This document shows, piece after piece, positions 28,060 through 37,085 of a stretch of DNA of 64,000 nucleotides (position 1 is its first letter; each line of letters opens with the position of its first letter). The stretch covers positions 1 to 64,000 of the forward strand of contig NZ_JAPDRA010000009.1 of NCBI RefSeq assembly GCF_026013525.1, read 5' to 3'. Below the pieces are notes generated by a model. That model saw only the letters and a program-made list of their open reading frames with translations. It did no database searches and was not told the DNA's origin. Origin of the DNA: Sphingomonas canadensis. Lineage in GTDB: Bacteria; Pseudomonadota; Alphaproteobacteria; Sphingomonadales; Sphingomonadaceae. Both the position numbers and the translations under genes were made by a program.

Positions 28060-28133
28060 TAGGACAAACAGTTTATTGCATCGGTGAACCGCACAAAATT
28101 GCGGCACGAAACGACGAGGGACGAGGAAGCACC

Positions 28134-28994
28134 ATGGGAAATGCCTTCACGCTCACGCTATCCTGCGACGACCAGCCTGGGCTGGTGGCCGCAGTCGCGA
28201 CCATGATCGCGTCGAGCAACTGCAACATTCTGGAAGCGCAGCAATTCGACGATCGCGAATCGGGCCGCTTCTTCATGCGCGTGGTTTTCGAGCGGCTTGA
28301 GGGGGCCGCCGAGCTGGACGGGCTGCGCGCCGCCTTCAAGCCGCTGGCCGACCGATTCGCGATGACCTGGAAGCTGCGCGACAACGACACCCGCACCAAG
28401 GTGATGCTGATGGTGTCGAAGTTCGACCATTGCCTGGGCGACCTGCTCTACCGCCACCGGATCGGCGAGCTGAACATCGATCCGGTGGGCATCATCTCGA
28501 ATCACCCGCGCGAGGCGCTGAACCTCACGCTGATCGGCGACATCCCCTATCACTATCTGCCGATCACCAAGACCACGAAGCCGCAGCAGGAAGCGCAGAT
28601 CAAGGAACTGGTGACCGCATCGGGCGCCGAGCTGGTGGTGCTGGCGCGCTACATGCAGATCCTGTCGGACGACCTCGCAAGCTTTCTGTCCGGCCGCTGC
28701 ATCAACATCCACCACAGCTTCCTGCCCGGATTCAAGGGCGCCAAGCCGTATCACCAGGCCTATGCCCGCGGCGTGAAGATGATCGGCGCGACCGCGCATT
28801 ACGTCACCGCCGACCTCGACGAAGGGCCGATCATCCACCAGGACGTGGAGGCGATCAGCCACGCCGATTCGCCCGAGGATCTGGTGCGCAAGGGCCGCGA
28901 CATCGAACGGCGCGTGCTGGCGCGCGGCGTCCACTATCATGTCGAGGACCGGGTGCTGCTCAACGGCAACCGCACCGTCGTCTTCCGCGACTGA
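28134..28994 (+). CDS. purU: Formyltetrahydrofolate deformylase
   Basis: A 286-residue enzyme hydrolysing 10-formyl-THF to formate and THF. An N-terminal ACT domain ([21 protein letters not shown], about 5-25) is followed by the formyltransferase-like catalytic domain with IGIISNHP-like [34 protein letters not shown] (Asn/His catalytic pair) and [20 protein letters not shown]. Placed divergently from ligM with a shared operator, it would return THF for the next demethylation and release the C1 unit as formate, a job often given to formate-THF ligase in SYK-6. The ATG at 28134 follows a GAGG site. Confidence 0.94.
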   Translation: MGNAFTLTLSCDDQPGLVAAVATMIASSNCNILEAQQFDDRESGRFFMRVVFERLEGAAELDGLRAAFKPLADRFAMTWKLRDNDTRTKVMLMVSKFDHCLGDLLYRHRIGELNIDPVGIISNHPREALNLTLIGDIPYHYLPITKTTKPQQEAQIKELVTASGAELVVLARYMQILSDDLASFLSGRCINIHHSFLPGFKGAKPYHQAYARGVKMIGATAHYVTADLDEGPIIHQDVEAISHADSPEDLVRKGRDIERRVLARGVHYHVEDRVLLNGNRTVVFRD

Positions 28995-29003
28995 AGATCC
29001 GGA

Positions 29004-29033
29004 CCGGAACCGCGGGGATCGCCGCGGTTCCGG
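29004..29033. terminator. Perfect hairpin between purU and folD
   Basis: CCGGAACCGCGG and CCGCGGTTCCGG are perfect 12-bp arms around a 6-base loop, in the middle of the 69-bp gap between convergent genes. It should terminate transcription from both sides. Confidence 0.75.
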
Positions 29034-29063
29034 AAATCCGGCCTTGCCCCGGCCCAACCGGAC

Positions 29064-29960
29064 CTATTGCAACGCGGCCACGCCGGGGATCACCCGCCCC
29101 GCCGCGGCCAGCCGGAATCGCGCGGCCTTCAGCGTGTTTTCCATCAGGCAGGCGATCGTCATCGGGCCGACGCCGCCGGGAACCGGGGTGATCGCGCCGG
29201 CGATGTCCTTCGCCTCGTCGAACGCCACGTCGCCGACGATGCGGTGGCCGCCCTCCGGCTTTGGCACGCGCGTGGTGCCCACGTCGATCACCACCGCGCG
29301 CGGCTTGATCCAGTCGCCGCGAACCAGGCCGGGCTTGCCCACCGCGCTCACCAGGATGTCGGCGCCACGGCACACGAAGCGCGTGTCGCGGGTGTGGATA
29401 TGCGTCATCGTCACGGTCGCGCGCGCCTCCAGCAGCAGCGCGGCCATCGGCTTGCCGACGATGTTCGAGCTGCCGATGACGACCGCGTGACTGCCGGTCA
29501 GATCGGGGACGATCGACTGGATGATCTTCATGCAGCCGAGCGGCGTACACGGGATCAGCCCGCGCTCCGCCCCCTGCGACAACAGCCCGGCGTTGAGCGC
29601 ATGGAGCCCGTCCACGTCCTTCGCCGGATCGATCGCGGCCATCACGCGCAGCGTGTTGATCGCGCCCGGCAGCGGGAGCTGGACCAGGATGCCGTCGATC
29701 TCGTCGCGCGCGTTGAGCTTCGCGACCTCGGCCAGCACCTGTTCCTCGGTCACATCGGCGGGCAGGCGGACCAGCTCCGACACGAAGCCCACCTCGCGCG
29801 CCAGCTTGACCTTGCTGTTCACATAGACGTGGCTGGCGGGATCGTCGCCCGCCAGGATCACCGCCAGCCCCGGCGCGCGCGGCAGCGCGGCCATGCCGGC
29901 CTTGACCTCCTCAGCCACCTTTCGGGCGAGCGCGCGCCCGTCGATCACATGCGCCGTCAT
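29064..29960 (-). CDS. folD: Bifunctional methylene-THF dehydrogenase/cyclohydrolase
   Basis: A 298-residue enzyme converting 5,10-methylene-THF to 10-formyl-THF. Motifs: Tyr/Lys in SHVYVNSKVKLAREVGF (catalytic Lys), GILVQLPLPGAIN, PCTPLGCMKII, and the NADP site SHAVVIGSSNIVGKPMAALLL, ending with PVPGGVGPMTIACLM. It fits between MetF and PurU, so ligM, metF, purU and folD together form a complete C1 disposal chain. It is 43 bp downstream of the amidohydrolase and on the same strand as the side-chain genes, so it is likely the last gene of that transcript. Confidence 0.95.
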   Translation of the reverse strand: MTAHVIDGRALARKVAEEVKAGMAALPRAPGLAVILAGDDPASHVYVNSKVKLAREVGFVSELVRLPADVTEEQVLAEVAKLNARDEIDGILVQLPLPGAINTLRVMAAIDPAKDVDGLHALNAGLLSQGAERGLIPCTPLGCMKIIQSIVPDLTGSHAVVIGSSNIVGKPMAALLLEARATVTMTHIHTRDTRFVCRGADILVSAVGKPGLVRGDWIKPRAVVIDVGTTRVPKPEGGHRIVGDVAFDEAKDIAGAITPVPGGVGPMTIACLMENTLKAARFRLAAAGRVIPGVAALQ

Positions 29961-30003
29961 CGCTTATACTCCATCACGGGGCGTAAAAGGGCGAGCGCGG
30001 CCG

Positions 30004-30873
30004 TCAAAGGCTCAGCACCTTCGCGGCATTCTCCTTCAGGATCAGCGGCATCACCTCTTCGCGGAAGCCAGCCTCCTGCGCGGCGGCGATCCATTTGTCC
30101 GGGCGGATCAGCGGGAAATCGGAACCGAACAGCATCTTATGCTTCAACTGGGTGTTGGCATACTGGATGAGCTGCTTCGGGAAATATTTGGGCGACCATC
30201 CGGACAGGTCGATGAAGACATTCTCCTTGTGCAGCGCCATCGACAGGCTCTGGTCGGTCCAGGGCCAGCTCGGGTGCGCCAGGATGAACTTCATGTCGGC
30301 GAACTCGGCCGCGACCTCGTCGATCAGCATCGGCTCGCCCCACTTCAGCTTCACGCCGCCGCCCGCGCGCATGCCGGTGCCCATGCCAGAATGGCCGGTG
30401 TGGAAGATCGCGGGCAGCTTATAGTGATCGATCACCTCATACAGCGGCCAGGCGATGCGATCGGCGGGGTGGATGTCCTGGACGATGCCGTGGAACTTGA
30501 ATCCCTTGATCCCGTGGTTCTCGATCAGGTCGCGGGCCTCGCGCGCGCCCAGCTTGCCCTTGCGCGGATCGATCGACGCGAAGGGGATGACGATATCGTC
30601 ATGCTGCGCAGCAATTTCCGCGATTTCGTAATTGCTGATGCGCTTGGCGCCCAGCGCGGATTCGCTGTCCACGGTGAACAGGCAGAAGGCGACATTCTGT
30701 TCGCGGTAGAAGGCGATCGTTTCCGGTATGGTCGGCCGCTTGCGATCGGTCTTGAAATAGCGCGAGGCCGCGTCGAAGAATTCCGCCATCACCGGGTCCT
30801 CCGGATCGTGGCACGAAACCTCGGCGTGGACGTGGACGTCGATGGCGGTGAACTTGGCGGGATCGATCGGCAT
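30004..30873 (-). CDS. Amidohydrolase-2 family enzyme (possible C-C hydrolase or decarboxylase)
   Basis: A 289-residue metal-dependent TIM-barrel enzyme of the amidohydrolase-2 group (COG2159). Metal ligands can be placed: His14 and His16 in IDVHVHAEV, His in IFHTGHSGMG, His in FILAHPSWPW and Asp in LFGSDFPL. The group includes decarboxylases, hydratases and the C-C hydrolase LigY. It lies between the aldehyde dehydrogenase and folD in the side-chain operon, so an acyl-chain cleavage such as hydrolysis of an aroylacetate is a candidate role, but this is inference. It is not close to LigW, LigJ or LigY by eye. Confidence 0.75.
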   Translation of the reverse strand: MPIDPAKFTAIDVHVHAEVSCHDPEDPVMAEFFDAASRYFKTDRKRPTIPETIAFYREQNVAFCLFTVDSESALGAKRISNYEIAEIAAQHDDIVIPFASIDPRKGKLGAREARDLIENHGIKGFKFHGIVQDIHPADRIAWPLYEVIDHYKLPAIFHTGHSGMGTGMRAGGGVKLKWGEPMLIDEVAAEFADMKFILAHPSWPWTDQSLSMALHKENVFIDLSGWSPKYFPKQLIQYANTQLKHKMLFGSDFPLIRPDKWIAAAQEAGFREEVMPLILKENAAKVLSL

Positions 30874-30930
30874 TGGGGCTCCTGAACTCCCTCTCCCCTG
30901 CCCCTCCCCGAATGCGGGGAGAAGGCGAAA

Positions 30931-32448
30931 TCACAACTGGATGATCACCGATTTGAGCTCGGTGTACATCTCCACGCCCTGGCGGGCCTGTTCGCGGCCC
31001 AGGCCCGATTGCTTGAAGCCGCCGAAGGGCAGCGCCGGATCGATCACCGCATGGCAATTGCCCCAGACGGTGCCCGCCTTGATCTTGGCAGCCAGCTTGT
31101 GCATCGCGCCCACGTCGCGCGTCCAGATGCCGGCGCCCAGGCCGTAACAGCTATTGTTCGCCTCGCGCGCGACCTCGTCCAGATCGTCGAAGCGCTGCGC
31201 CACCACCACGGGGCCGAAGATCTCCTCCTCGACCACGCTCATGCCCGGCTTCACGTCCACCAGCACGGTGGGGTTGACGTAATAGCCGCCCTCCGAAGCG
31301 GGCGCGTCGCCGCCCACCGCCACGCTGGCGCCGTCGCGCTTGCCGGCCTCGATATAGCCCATCACGCGATCGAACTGCTCGGCGGAGACCAGCGGCCCCA
31401 TATGCCCTTCGGGATCGAGCGAGGCGCGCGGCGCCCAGAAGCTGGCGGCGCCCGCCACGCCCTCGATCAGCTTGTCGAAGATCGAGCGGTGGGCATAGAG
31501 GCGCGATCCGGCGATGCAGACCTGGCCCGAGTTGAAGAAGATCGCGCCCGCCGCACCCGGTGCCGCGGCCTCCACGTCCACATCGGGCAGCACCACCACC
31601 GGCGACTTGCCGCCCAGCTCCAGCGTGACGCGCTTCAGCGTGTCGGTGGCGTTGCGATTGATGATCTTGCCGACCTCGGTCGATCCGGTGAAGGCCACCT
31701 TGTCCACGTCGGGATGCTTGACCAGCCGGTCGCCCGCGGTCTCGCCCAGGCCGGTGATCACGTTGATCACGCCCGCCGGGAACCCGGCCTCCGCCACCAG
31801 ATCGGCCAGGCGCAGCGCGGTGAGGCTGGTCTGCTCGGCGGGCTTCAGCACCAGCGTGCAGCCCGCGGCCAGCGCCGGGGATATCTTGAGCACCGCCATC
31901 AGCAGCGGGAAGTTCCACGGCACGATCTGCGCCGCCACGCCCACCGGCTCGCGGCGGACATAGGAATGGAACATGCCGCGCGGCACCGACGAGGGCTCGA
32001 TCATCTCGCCGCCCAGCTTCGATGCCCAGCCGGCCATATAGTGCATCATGCCGACCGCGCCGGGCACGTCCACCGCCGCGGCCATGCCCTTGGGCTTGCC
32101 GTTGTCGATCGCCTCCAGCTCGGCGAACTCTTCGGCATGGGCAGCGATCAGATCGGCCAGCCGGTGCATCATCCCCTCGCGCGCCAGCGGCGGCAGGTTC
32201 GACCAGCGGCCGTCGTCGAACGCAGTGCGCGCGGCGGCGACGGCGCGATCGACATCGGCGTCGGATGCGTCGACGATCCGCGTCACCTCGCGCCCGCTCG
32301 ACGGGTCCATCACCGGCACGGTCTTGTCGTGCGAGGAGGACACCCATTCGTTGTTGATGAACAGCGCCGGCCGGCGGCTCAGCGCCCGCTTGGCGGCATC
32401 GGAGTAGGCGTGCTGCGACAGGCGCGGCAAGGCGGCCATCTCATTCAT
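30931..32448 (-). CDS. NAD(P)-dependent aldehyde dehydrogenase, aromatic side-chain type
   Basis: A 505-residue ALDH. The fold motifs are intact: PWNFPLLMAVLKISPALAAG, catalytic Glu in LELGGKSPVVV and catalytic Cys in FNSGQVCIAGSR (about residue 305), and PFGGFKQSGLGRE near the end. By pattern it resembles phenylacetaldehyde-type rather than vanillin-type (LigV) dehydrogenases. Its position between a PQQ alcohol dehydrogenase and a CoA ligase suggests it oxidises the aldehyde formed from a C3 alcohol side chain, such as vanilloyl acetaldehyde. A TTGTATGCAACA element (32514) lies 66 bp upstream, suggesting its own promoter in the 134-bp gap. Confidence 0.88.
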   Translation of the reverse strand: MNEMAALPRLSQHAYSDAAKRALSRRPALFINNEWVSSSHDKTVPVMDPSSGREVTRIVDASDADVDRAVAAARTAFDDGRWSNLPPLAREGMMHRLADLIAAHAEEFAELEAIDNGKPKGMAAAVDVPGAVGMMHYMAGWASKLGGEMIEPSSVPRGMFHSYVRREPVGVAAQIVPWNFPLLMAVLKISPALAAGCTLVLKPAEQTSLTALRLADLVAEAGFPAGVINVITGLGETAGDRLVKHPDVDKVAFTGSTEVGKIINRNATDTLKRVTLELGGKSPVVVLPDVDVEAAAPGAAGAIFFNSGQVCIAGSRLYAHRSIFDKLIEGVAGAASFWAPRASLDPEGHMGPLVSAEQFDRVMGYIEAGKRDGASVAVGGDAPASEGGYYVNPTVLVDVKPGMSVVEEEIFGPVVVAQRFDDLDEVAREANNSCYGLGAGIWTRDVGAMHKLAAKIKAGTVWGNCHAVIDPALPFGGFKQSGLGREQARQGVEMYTELKSVIIQL

Positions 32449-32513
32449 CGATCACTCTCCTGCTCTGGTCTTCTGGCGCGGGAATCGGTGGGCCGGATAG
32501 CAATATTTGTTGA

Positions 32514-32525
32514 TGTTGCATACAA
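32514..32525 (-). promoter_or_regulatory. TTGTATGCAACA element upstream of the ALDH gene
   Basis: The bottom strand reads TTGTATGCAACA. It differs by one base from the element upstream of lignostilbene dioxygenase (47106, TTGTATTCAACA) and shares TTGTATGCA with the ligM/purU region. It lies in a locally AT-rich stretch inside an otherwise GC-rich 134-bp gap. Confidence 0.6.
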
Positions 32526-32582
32526 TTTTTCGCCCTCCCCGGCCCCGCGATGCTGCGCAGCGCGAAGCCGGGGGAGCGGGCG

Positions 32583-34691
32583 TCACTGCGGGCCGATCTG
32601 CTTGTCTTCATTGGCGCGCTTGATGACGTAGAGGCGGATCCGGTCGATCTGGTCCGCGCTCATCACGTTGGACCAGGCGACCATGCCGTTGGCCTTCAGC
32701 GCGCCGTCATGGACGATCATCTGCCAGTTCTGCGGGTTATGCAGTACGCTGGAGTGGCGCAGGTCCGGCGTGATGCCCCCCCCGACGGCCGAATCGCCGT
32801 GGCAGGTGCCGCAGAAGCGGCCGTAGAGGTTCGCCCCCTCCGCGATCGCCTCCGGCGTGCCGGTGACGGGCGGCGGATCGAGCGGCAGCTTGTCGTTGGG
32901 CGGCGGCGCGGGCAGCTTCGCGGTGCCGCCCACCTTGAACACCAGCAGGCGGCTGATGTTGCGCACCGGCCCGGACTTGTCGGAGAGGACCCCGGTGGCG
33001 AGCGGCCACACGCCGCCCCAGCCCGCCAGCACGGCGACATATTGCTCGCCGTTGATCGTGTAGGTGATCGGCGCGGCGATCACGCCGGTCTGCGCGTCGA
33101 AGTTCCACAGCTTCTTGCCGTCCGCCGCCGAATAGGCCGCGAAGCCGCCCGCCGCATTGCCCTGGAACACCAGGTCGCCGCCGGTGGAGAGCAGGCCGCC
33201 GTTCCACGGGCCGGGATAGTCCACGCGCCAGCGCTCCTTCTGCGCCACCGGGTCCCAGGCGATCAGCACACCCTTGGTCGCAGCCTTGGCGCCTTCGCGC
33301 ACCGCGGGAACGGCGGGCATCGCGCCCGCGGCCATGTTCACGCCGACGTTGAAGCCCTGCGCCGCAGGCTTCCAGTCGGGTTCGGGGAAATAGGGGAAGG
33401 CGGCGACCTGCGCGGGGATATAGACCAGCCCCTGCTTCGGGTTGAACGCCATCGGGTGCCAGCTATGCGCGCCGCCCGCGCCGGGCATGCCGATCCACGG
33501 CTTGCCAGTCTTGTAATAGCGCGCGTCGGGGTTCTCGATCGGCCGCCCCGTCTTGGGATCGAGGCCCGTCGCCCAGGTGACCGGCACATAGTTGTTGCCG
33601 GAGATGAACTGCCCCGTCTCGCGATCCAGCACGTAGAAGAAGCCGTTCTTCGGCGCGTGCATCAGCACCTTGCGCGGCTTGCCGCCCATGGTCAGGTCCG
33701 CGAGCATGATATGCTGGGTGGCGGTGAAGTCCCATGCCTCGGCCGGGGTCTCCTGGAAATGCCACACATATTCGCCGGTCTTCGGGCGGATCGCGACGAT
33801 CGACGAGAGGTAGAGATTGTCGCCCCCCTGCGGCGAACGATATTCGGGGTTCCACGGCGATCCGTTGCCGGTGCCGATGTACAAGAGGTCGAGATCGGGA
33901 TCATAGGCCATGGCATCCCAAACGGTGCCGCCGCCGCCCAGCTTCCAATATTCGCCGGTCCAGGTCTCCGCCGCCTTCTTGAGATGGTCCTCCTTGTCCG
34001 ATCCGGGCTCGCCCGGGACGGTGTAGAAGCGCCACATCTGCTCGCCGGTCTTCGCCGAATAGGCGGTGACATAGCCGCGCACGCCGAATTCGGCGCCGCC
34101 GTTGCCGATGATCACCATCCCCTTGATCACGCGCGGCGCGCCGGTGATCGTGTAGCTCTTCGACTGGTCGACGGTGACCTTTTCCCAGTTCACCTTGCCC
34201 GTATTGCGATCGAGCGAGATCAGCCGCCCGTCGAGCGTGCCCAGGAACAGGCTGTCGCCCCAGGCGCCCAGCCCGCGGTTGACCACGTCGCAGCACGCCT
34301 TGACCGCCGTCTCGCCCGGAACCTTGGGATCATATTCCCACAACAGCTTGCCGGAGATGCCGTCATAGGCCTTCACCTTGGACCAAGCCGTGGTGATGTA
34401 GATCTTGCCGTCGATGACGAGCGGCGTCGCCTCCTGCCCGCGCGCGGTGTCCAGGTCCGCGAACCAGGCGAGGCCTAGCTGTCCGACGTTGCCCGCGTTG
34501 ATCTGGTCCGCCGGGCTGAAGCGCTGCTCGTCATAGGTGCGGCCATAGCTCATCCAGCTCGACGTATCCCCGGCCGCATCCTGCAGCTTCTTCGCGCTGA
34601 CCGCCCCGGGCATGTCGCCGTTGCCGCCGCCGCATCCCGCAAGCACGAGCGCCAGCCCCGCGGCCGCGCCGATCATCCACCGTGTCATCAC
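32583..34691 (-). CDS. Lipid-anchored PQQ- and haem c-dependent alcohol dehydrogenase
   Basis: A 702-residue type II quinohaemoprotein. The N-terminus MIGAAAGLALVLAGCGGG has a lipobox (LAGC), so it should be tethered in the periplasm. The propeller shows the adjacent Cys-Cys pair of PQQ enzymes (KACCDVVNRG, about 132-133), the catalytic Asp segment AWDFTATQ, and Trp-docking repeats; the C-terminus has one c-type haem site FCGTCHGDSA with a distal Met in NGMVAW. Substrate inferred from context: a primary alcohol on an aromatic side chain, the step done by the GMC oxidase HpvZ in SYK-6. Its electrons would go to the respiratory chain. Confidence 0.88.
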   Translation of the reverse strand: MMTRWMIGAAAGLALVLAGCGGGNGDMPGAVSAKKLQDAAGDTSSWMSYGRTYDEQRFSPADQINAGNVGQLGLAWFADLDTARGQEATPLVIDGKIYITTAWSKVKAYDGISGKLLWEYDPKVPGETAVKACCDVVNRGLGAWGDSLFLGTLDGRLISLDRNTGKVNWEKVTVDQSKSYTITGAPRVIKGMVIIGNGGAEFGVRGYVTAYSAKTGEQMWRFYTVPGEPGSDKEDHLKKAAETWTGEYWKLGGGGTVWDAMAYDPDLDLLYIGTGNGSPWNPEYRSPQGGDNLYLSSIVAIRPKTGEYVWHFQETPAEAWDFTATQHIMLADLTMGGKPRKVLMHAPKNGFFYVLDRETGQFISGNNYVPVTWATGLDPKTGRPIENPDARYYKTGKPWIGMPGAGGAHSWHPMAFNPKQGLVYIPAQVAAFPYFPEPDWKPAAQGFNVGVNMAAGAMPAVPAVREGAKAATKGVLIAWDPVAQKERWRVDYPGPWNGGLLSTGGDLVFQGNAAGGFAAYSAADGKKLWNFDAQTGVIAAPITYTINGEQYVAVLAGWGGVWPLATGVLSDKSGPVRNISRLLVFKVGGTAKLPAPPPNDKLPLDPPPVTGTPEAIAEGANLYGRFCGTCHGDSAVGGGITPDLRHSSVLHNPQNWQMIVHDGALKANGMVAWSNVMSADQIDRIRLYVIKRANEDKQIGPQ

Positions 34692-34735
34692 CCTCTCCCC
34701 AGCGTGCCGGACGTTGCCGGCTGCTCAACGCATCA

Positions 34736-36301
34736 TCAGTTCACCATGCGCGCGGCATCGCCCCAATGCTGGGCGCGCAACGCTTTCTTGTCCATCTTGC
34801 CCGCGGGCGTGCGCGGGATCTCGTCGACGAATGCGACGCTCTTGGGCGCCTTCACCCCGCCCAGCCGTTCGCGGGCATGCGCGATGATCTCCGCCTCGCC
34901 GATGCCGTCCGCGACGACGATGGCGTGGACCGATTCGCCCCATTTGTCGTGCGGCACGCCGATCACCGCGCATTCGCGGACCTGCGCCAGCTCGGTCACG
35001 GCGGCCTCCACCTCGGCGGTGAAGACGTTGAACCCGCCGGTGACGACCATGTCCTTCTTGCGATCGACGATATAGAGATATCCGTCCGCATCGCGGAAGG
35101 CGACATCGCCGGTATGGTGCCATCCGAACGCGCGCGCCTCGGCCGTCGCCTCGGGCATCTCGAAATATTCCTTCGAGACCAGGACGCCGCGCACCACGAT
35201 CTCGCCGCGCTCGCCGGGCGGCAGCAAATGCCCCTCATCGTCCATGATGCCCACCTGCACCGATCGCGTCGGCCGGCCGCAGCTCGCCAGCCGCCCGGGA
35301 TGGTCGCCCGCAGCGGCGGCCGCGACCACCTCCGGCGGGAGCCAGGTGGTGATCATCGGGCTTTCGACCTGGCCATAGGCCTGGCACATGCACGGCCCGA
35401 ACACCTCGACCGCCTGGCGCAGCTTCTCCGGGCTGACCGCCGAGCCGACCAGGATGAAGATCGCCAGCGACGATGTGTCGCGCCGCCCCAGATCGGGCGA
35501 GCCGAGCAGGCCATAGAGCGCGGTCGGCGGCAGATACATGTGCGTGACGCGATATTCCTCGATCGCCGCCAGCACCTTTTCCGCGTCGAAGCCGGGCAGG
35601 ATCACCTGGGTCGCGCCCAGGATCATCGTCCCCAGCGCCACCGGCCCCGCGGCATGGGTGGCTGGCGCCACGACCAGCGAAACCGGATCGGACGTCCGCC
35701 CGCCGACCGCGTCGGACAGCGTTTCCAGCATCGTGCCCCAGCCCAGGTTGGTGACGTTCACCCCTTTCGACGGCCCCGTGGTGCCGCCGGTGGGGAAGAT
35801 GCCGACGATCTCGTCCATCCGCCCGAACGGATCGGAGAAATCGGGCAGGTCACCTTGCGGGAACGGCGCGATGAACTCCTCCAGCGAGGGATCGGCGCCG
35901 TTGCGCCGGTCCAGGCAGACGAAGTGGCGCAGGCCCGGAACGCGCGCCTTCAGCTCGGCGACATCGGCCTCCATGCTGGAATGATAGAACATCCAGCCGC
36001 AGCGGACATAGTTCAGGTAGCCCGCGTTCGCGTCGATCGCGTTGCGCGTGTTGACCGGGATCCACTTGCCGTTCGCGCGCCACATCGCGAGCAGCGCGAC
36101 CATGATCGCCGCGCTGTTGGGGCCATAGAGCGCCACCGGCTGCTGGTTCTCGAACCCGTTGGCGTACATCGCGGTCGCGATCCGCTCGGTCAGCAGCTTG
36201 ACCTCGGCGAAGCTCAGCCGCTCGCCGCTTGCCGCGTCGATCAGGCAGGCGCGCGACGGATCCAGATCGTGTCCGCGGTCGAAATAGTCGATCGAGCGCA
36301 T
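34736..36301 (-). CDS. AMP-forming aryl/acyl-CoA ligase
   Basis: A 521-residue adenylate-forming enzyme. P-loop-like FPTGGTTGPSKGVNVT (about 180-195), the adenine motif AYGQVESPMIT, the hinge WHHTGDVAFRDADGYLYIVDRKKDMVVTGGFNVF and the C-terminal catalytic Lys in PRTPAGKMDKKALR are all present. Substrate is uncertain; feruloyl-, benzoyl- or aroylacetyl-type acids are possible from the operon context. The ATG at 36301 (MRSIDYF) is used rather than a longer frame: it starts 2 bp after the GST stop, in the same transcript as the GST pair and the PQQ dehydrogenase. Confidence 0.86.
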   Translation of the reverse strand: MRSIDYFDRGHDLDPSRACLIDAASGERLSFAEVKLLTERIATAMYANGFENQQPVALYGPNSAAIMVALLAMWRANGKWIPVNTRNAIDANAGYLNYVRCGWMFYHSSMEADVAELKARVPGLRHFVCLDRRNGADPSLEEFIAPFPQGDLPDFSDPFGRMDEIVGIFPTGGTTGPSKGVNVTNLGWGTMLETLSDAVGGRTSDPVSLVVAPATHAAGPVALGTMILGATQVILPGFDAEKVLAAIEEYRVTHMYLPPTALYGLLGSPDLGRRDTSSLAIFILVGSAVSPEKLRQAVEVFGPCMCQAYGQVESPMITTWLPPEVVAAAAAGDHPGRLASCGRPTRSVQVGIMDDEGHLLPPGERGEIVVRGVLVSKEYFEMPEATAEARAFGWHHTGDVAFRDADGYLYIVDRKKDMVVTGGFNVFTAEVEAAVTELAQVRECAVIGVPHDKWGESVHAIVVADGIGEAEIIAHARERLGGVKAPKSVAFVDEIPRTPAGKMDKKALRAQHWGDAARMVN

Positions 36302-36302
36302 G

Positions 36303-37085
36303 TCAGCCCCAGCGGTTGATTTCAGGCCCGGGAGCCCAGGCATCCTGCGGCGCCGGGACGGAGGCGAGCGCCAGCGCGCGCGCCACCGACGGCCGCGCCT
36401 TCACCCGCGCCAGCCATTCGCGCGTCCGCGGCGCACCGGCGAAGCCATCGGGCACCAGCGCGGCCATGCCGGCGAGCCAGGAATAGGTTTCCAGATCGGC
36501 GATGCTGAAATCGCCGAACAGCCATTTGCGCCCGCCCGCGAGCCGCGCCTCCACACGCTCGACCGCCTGGGCGATCTTGGCGCGGCTGTCCGCCACCTGC
36601 GCCTCCGGGAAATCGCCCGCGCGGACCGCCTTCCAGCGTTCGGCCAGGTCGATGCTGGCGATCGCACCGGTTAGCTGCGCGAAGGCGGGTTCGGCCATCT
36701 CGGCCAGCCGTGGCGCGAGATGCGCCTGCGTGCCCAGGAAGGCGGCGGCGGGCGCGGCGCGCTCGATCACCTGGCGGCACCACGCCATCATCTCCCACCG
36801 GGCATAGGGATCGGCCGGGCGCAGCGCAGGGCCGCCGCCCGCATCGTCCAGATAGCAGGCGACGAACACGCTGTCCGCCATCGCCACCCCGTCCGCGACC
36901 AGCACCGGCCCCTCCCCCTCGATCGAGAGCGAGACCTCGAAGGGACAGGGCACGGCCCCGCCGTGACGCTCCCCGGCGGCGAGATCGATGCGGCGCAGCT
37001 CGACCGGCGCCTGCTTCTCGAAGGCGGCGGCGAGAACGGTGAGCGACGGGCCGTTGGGCTCGCCGTGATAGAGGATGGCGGTCAT
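36303..37085 (-). CDS. GST-fold protein, candidate BaeB-like non-catalytic subunit
   Basis: A 260-residue GST-fold protein: thioredoxin-like N-domain (ILYHGEPNGPSLTVLAAAFEK) and helical C-domain (WLFGDFSIADLETYSWLAGM). Where its neighbour and LigF have Ala-Asn-Ser after the first strand, this protein has Gly12-Pro13-Ser14, so the Asn thought to activate glutathione is missing. It also lacks the usual E-S binding motif, having VAMADSVFVACYL instead. The start overlaps the catalytic GST by 4 bp (ATGA), implying a matched pair. This arrangement mirrors the heterodimeric beta-etherase BaeAB of Novosphingobium. Its function is inferred. Confidence 0.7.
   Translation of the reverse strand: MTAILYHGEPNGPSLTVLAAAFEKQAPVELRRIDLAAGERHGGAVPCPFEVSLSIEGEGPVLVADGVAMADSVFVACYLDDAGGGPALRPADPYARWEMMAWCRQVIERAAPAAAFLGTQAHLAPRLAEMAEPAFAQLTGAIASIDLAERWKAVRAGDFPEAQVADSRAKIAQAVERVEARLAGGRKWLFGDFSIADLETYSWLAGMAALVPDGFAGAPRTREWLARVKARPSVARALALASVPAPQDAWAPGPEINRWG

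Noticed and set aside
30004..30873. Amidohydrolase as LigW, LigJ or LigY
   Set aside because: The His-x-His and Asp metal sites match the general family, but the length (289) and the flanking sequence do not resemble remembered LigW or LigY, so no symbol is given.
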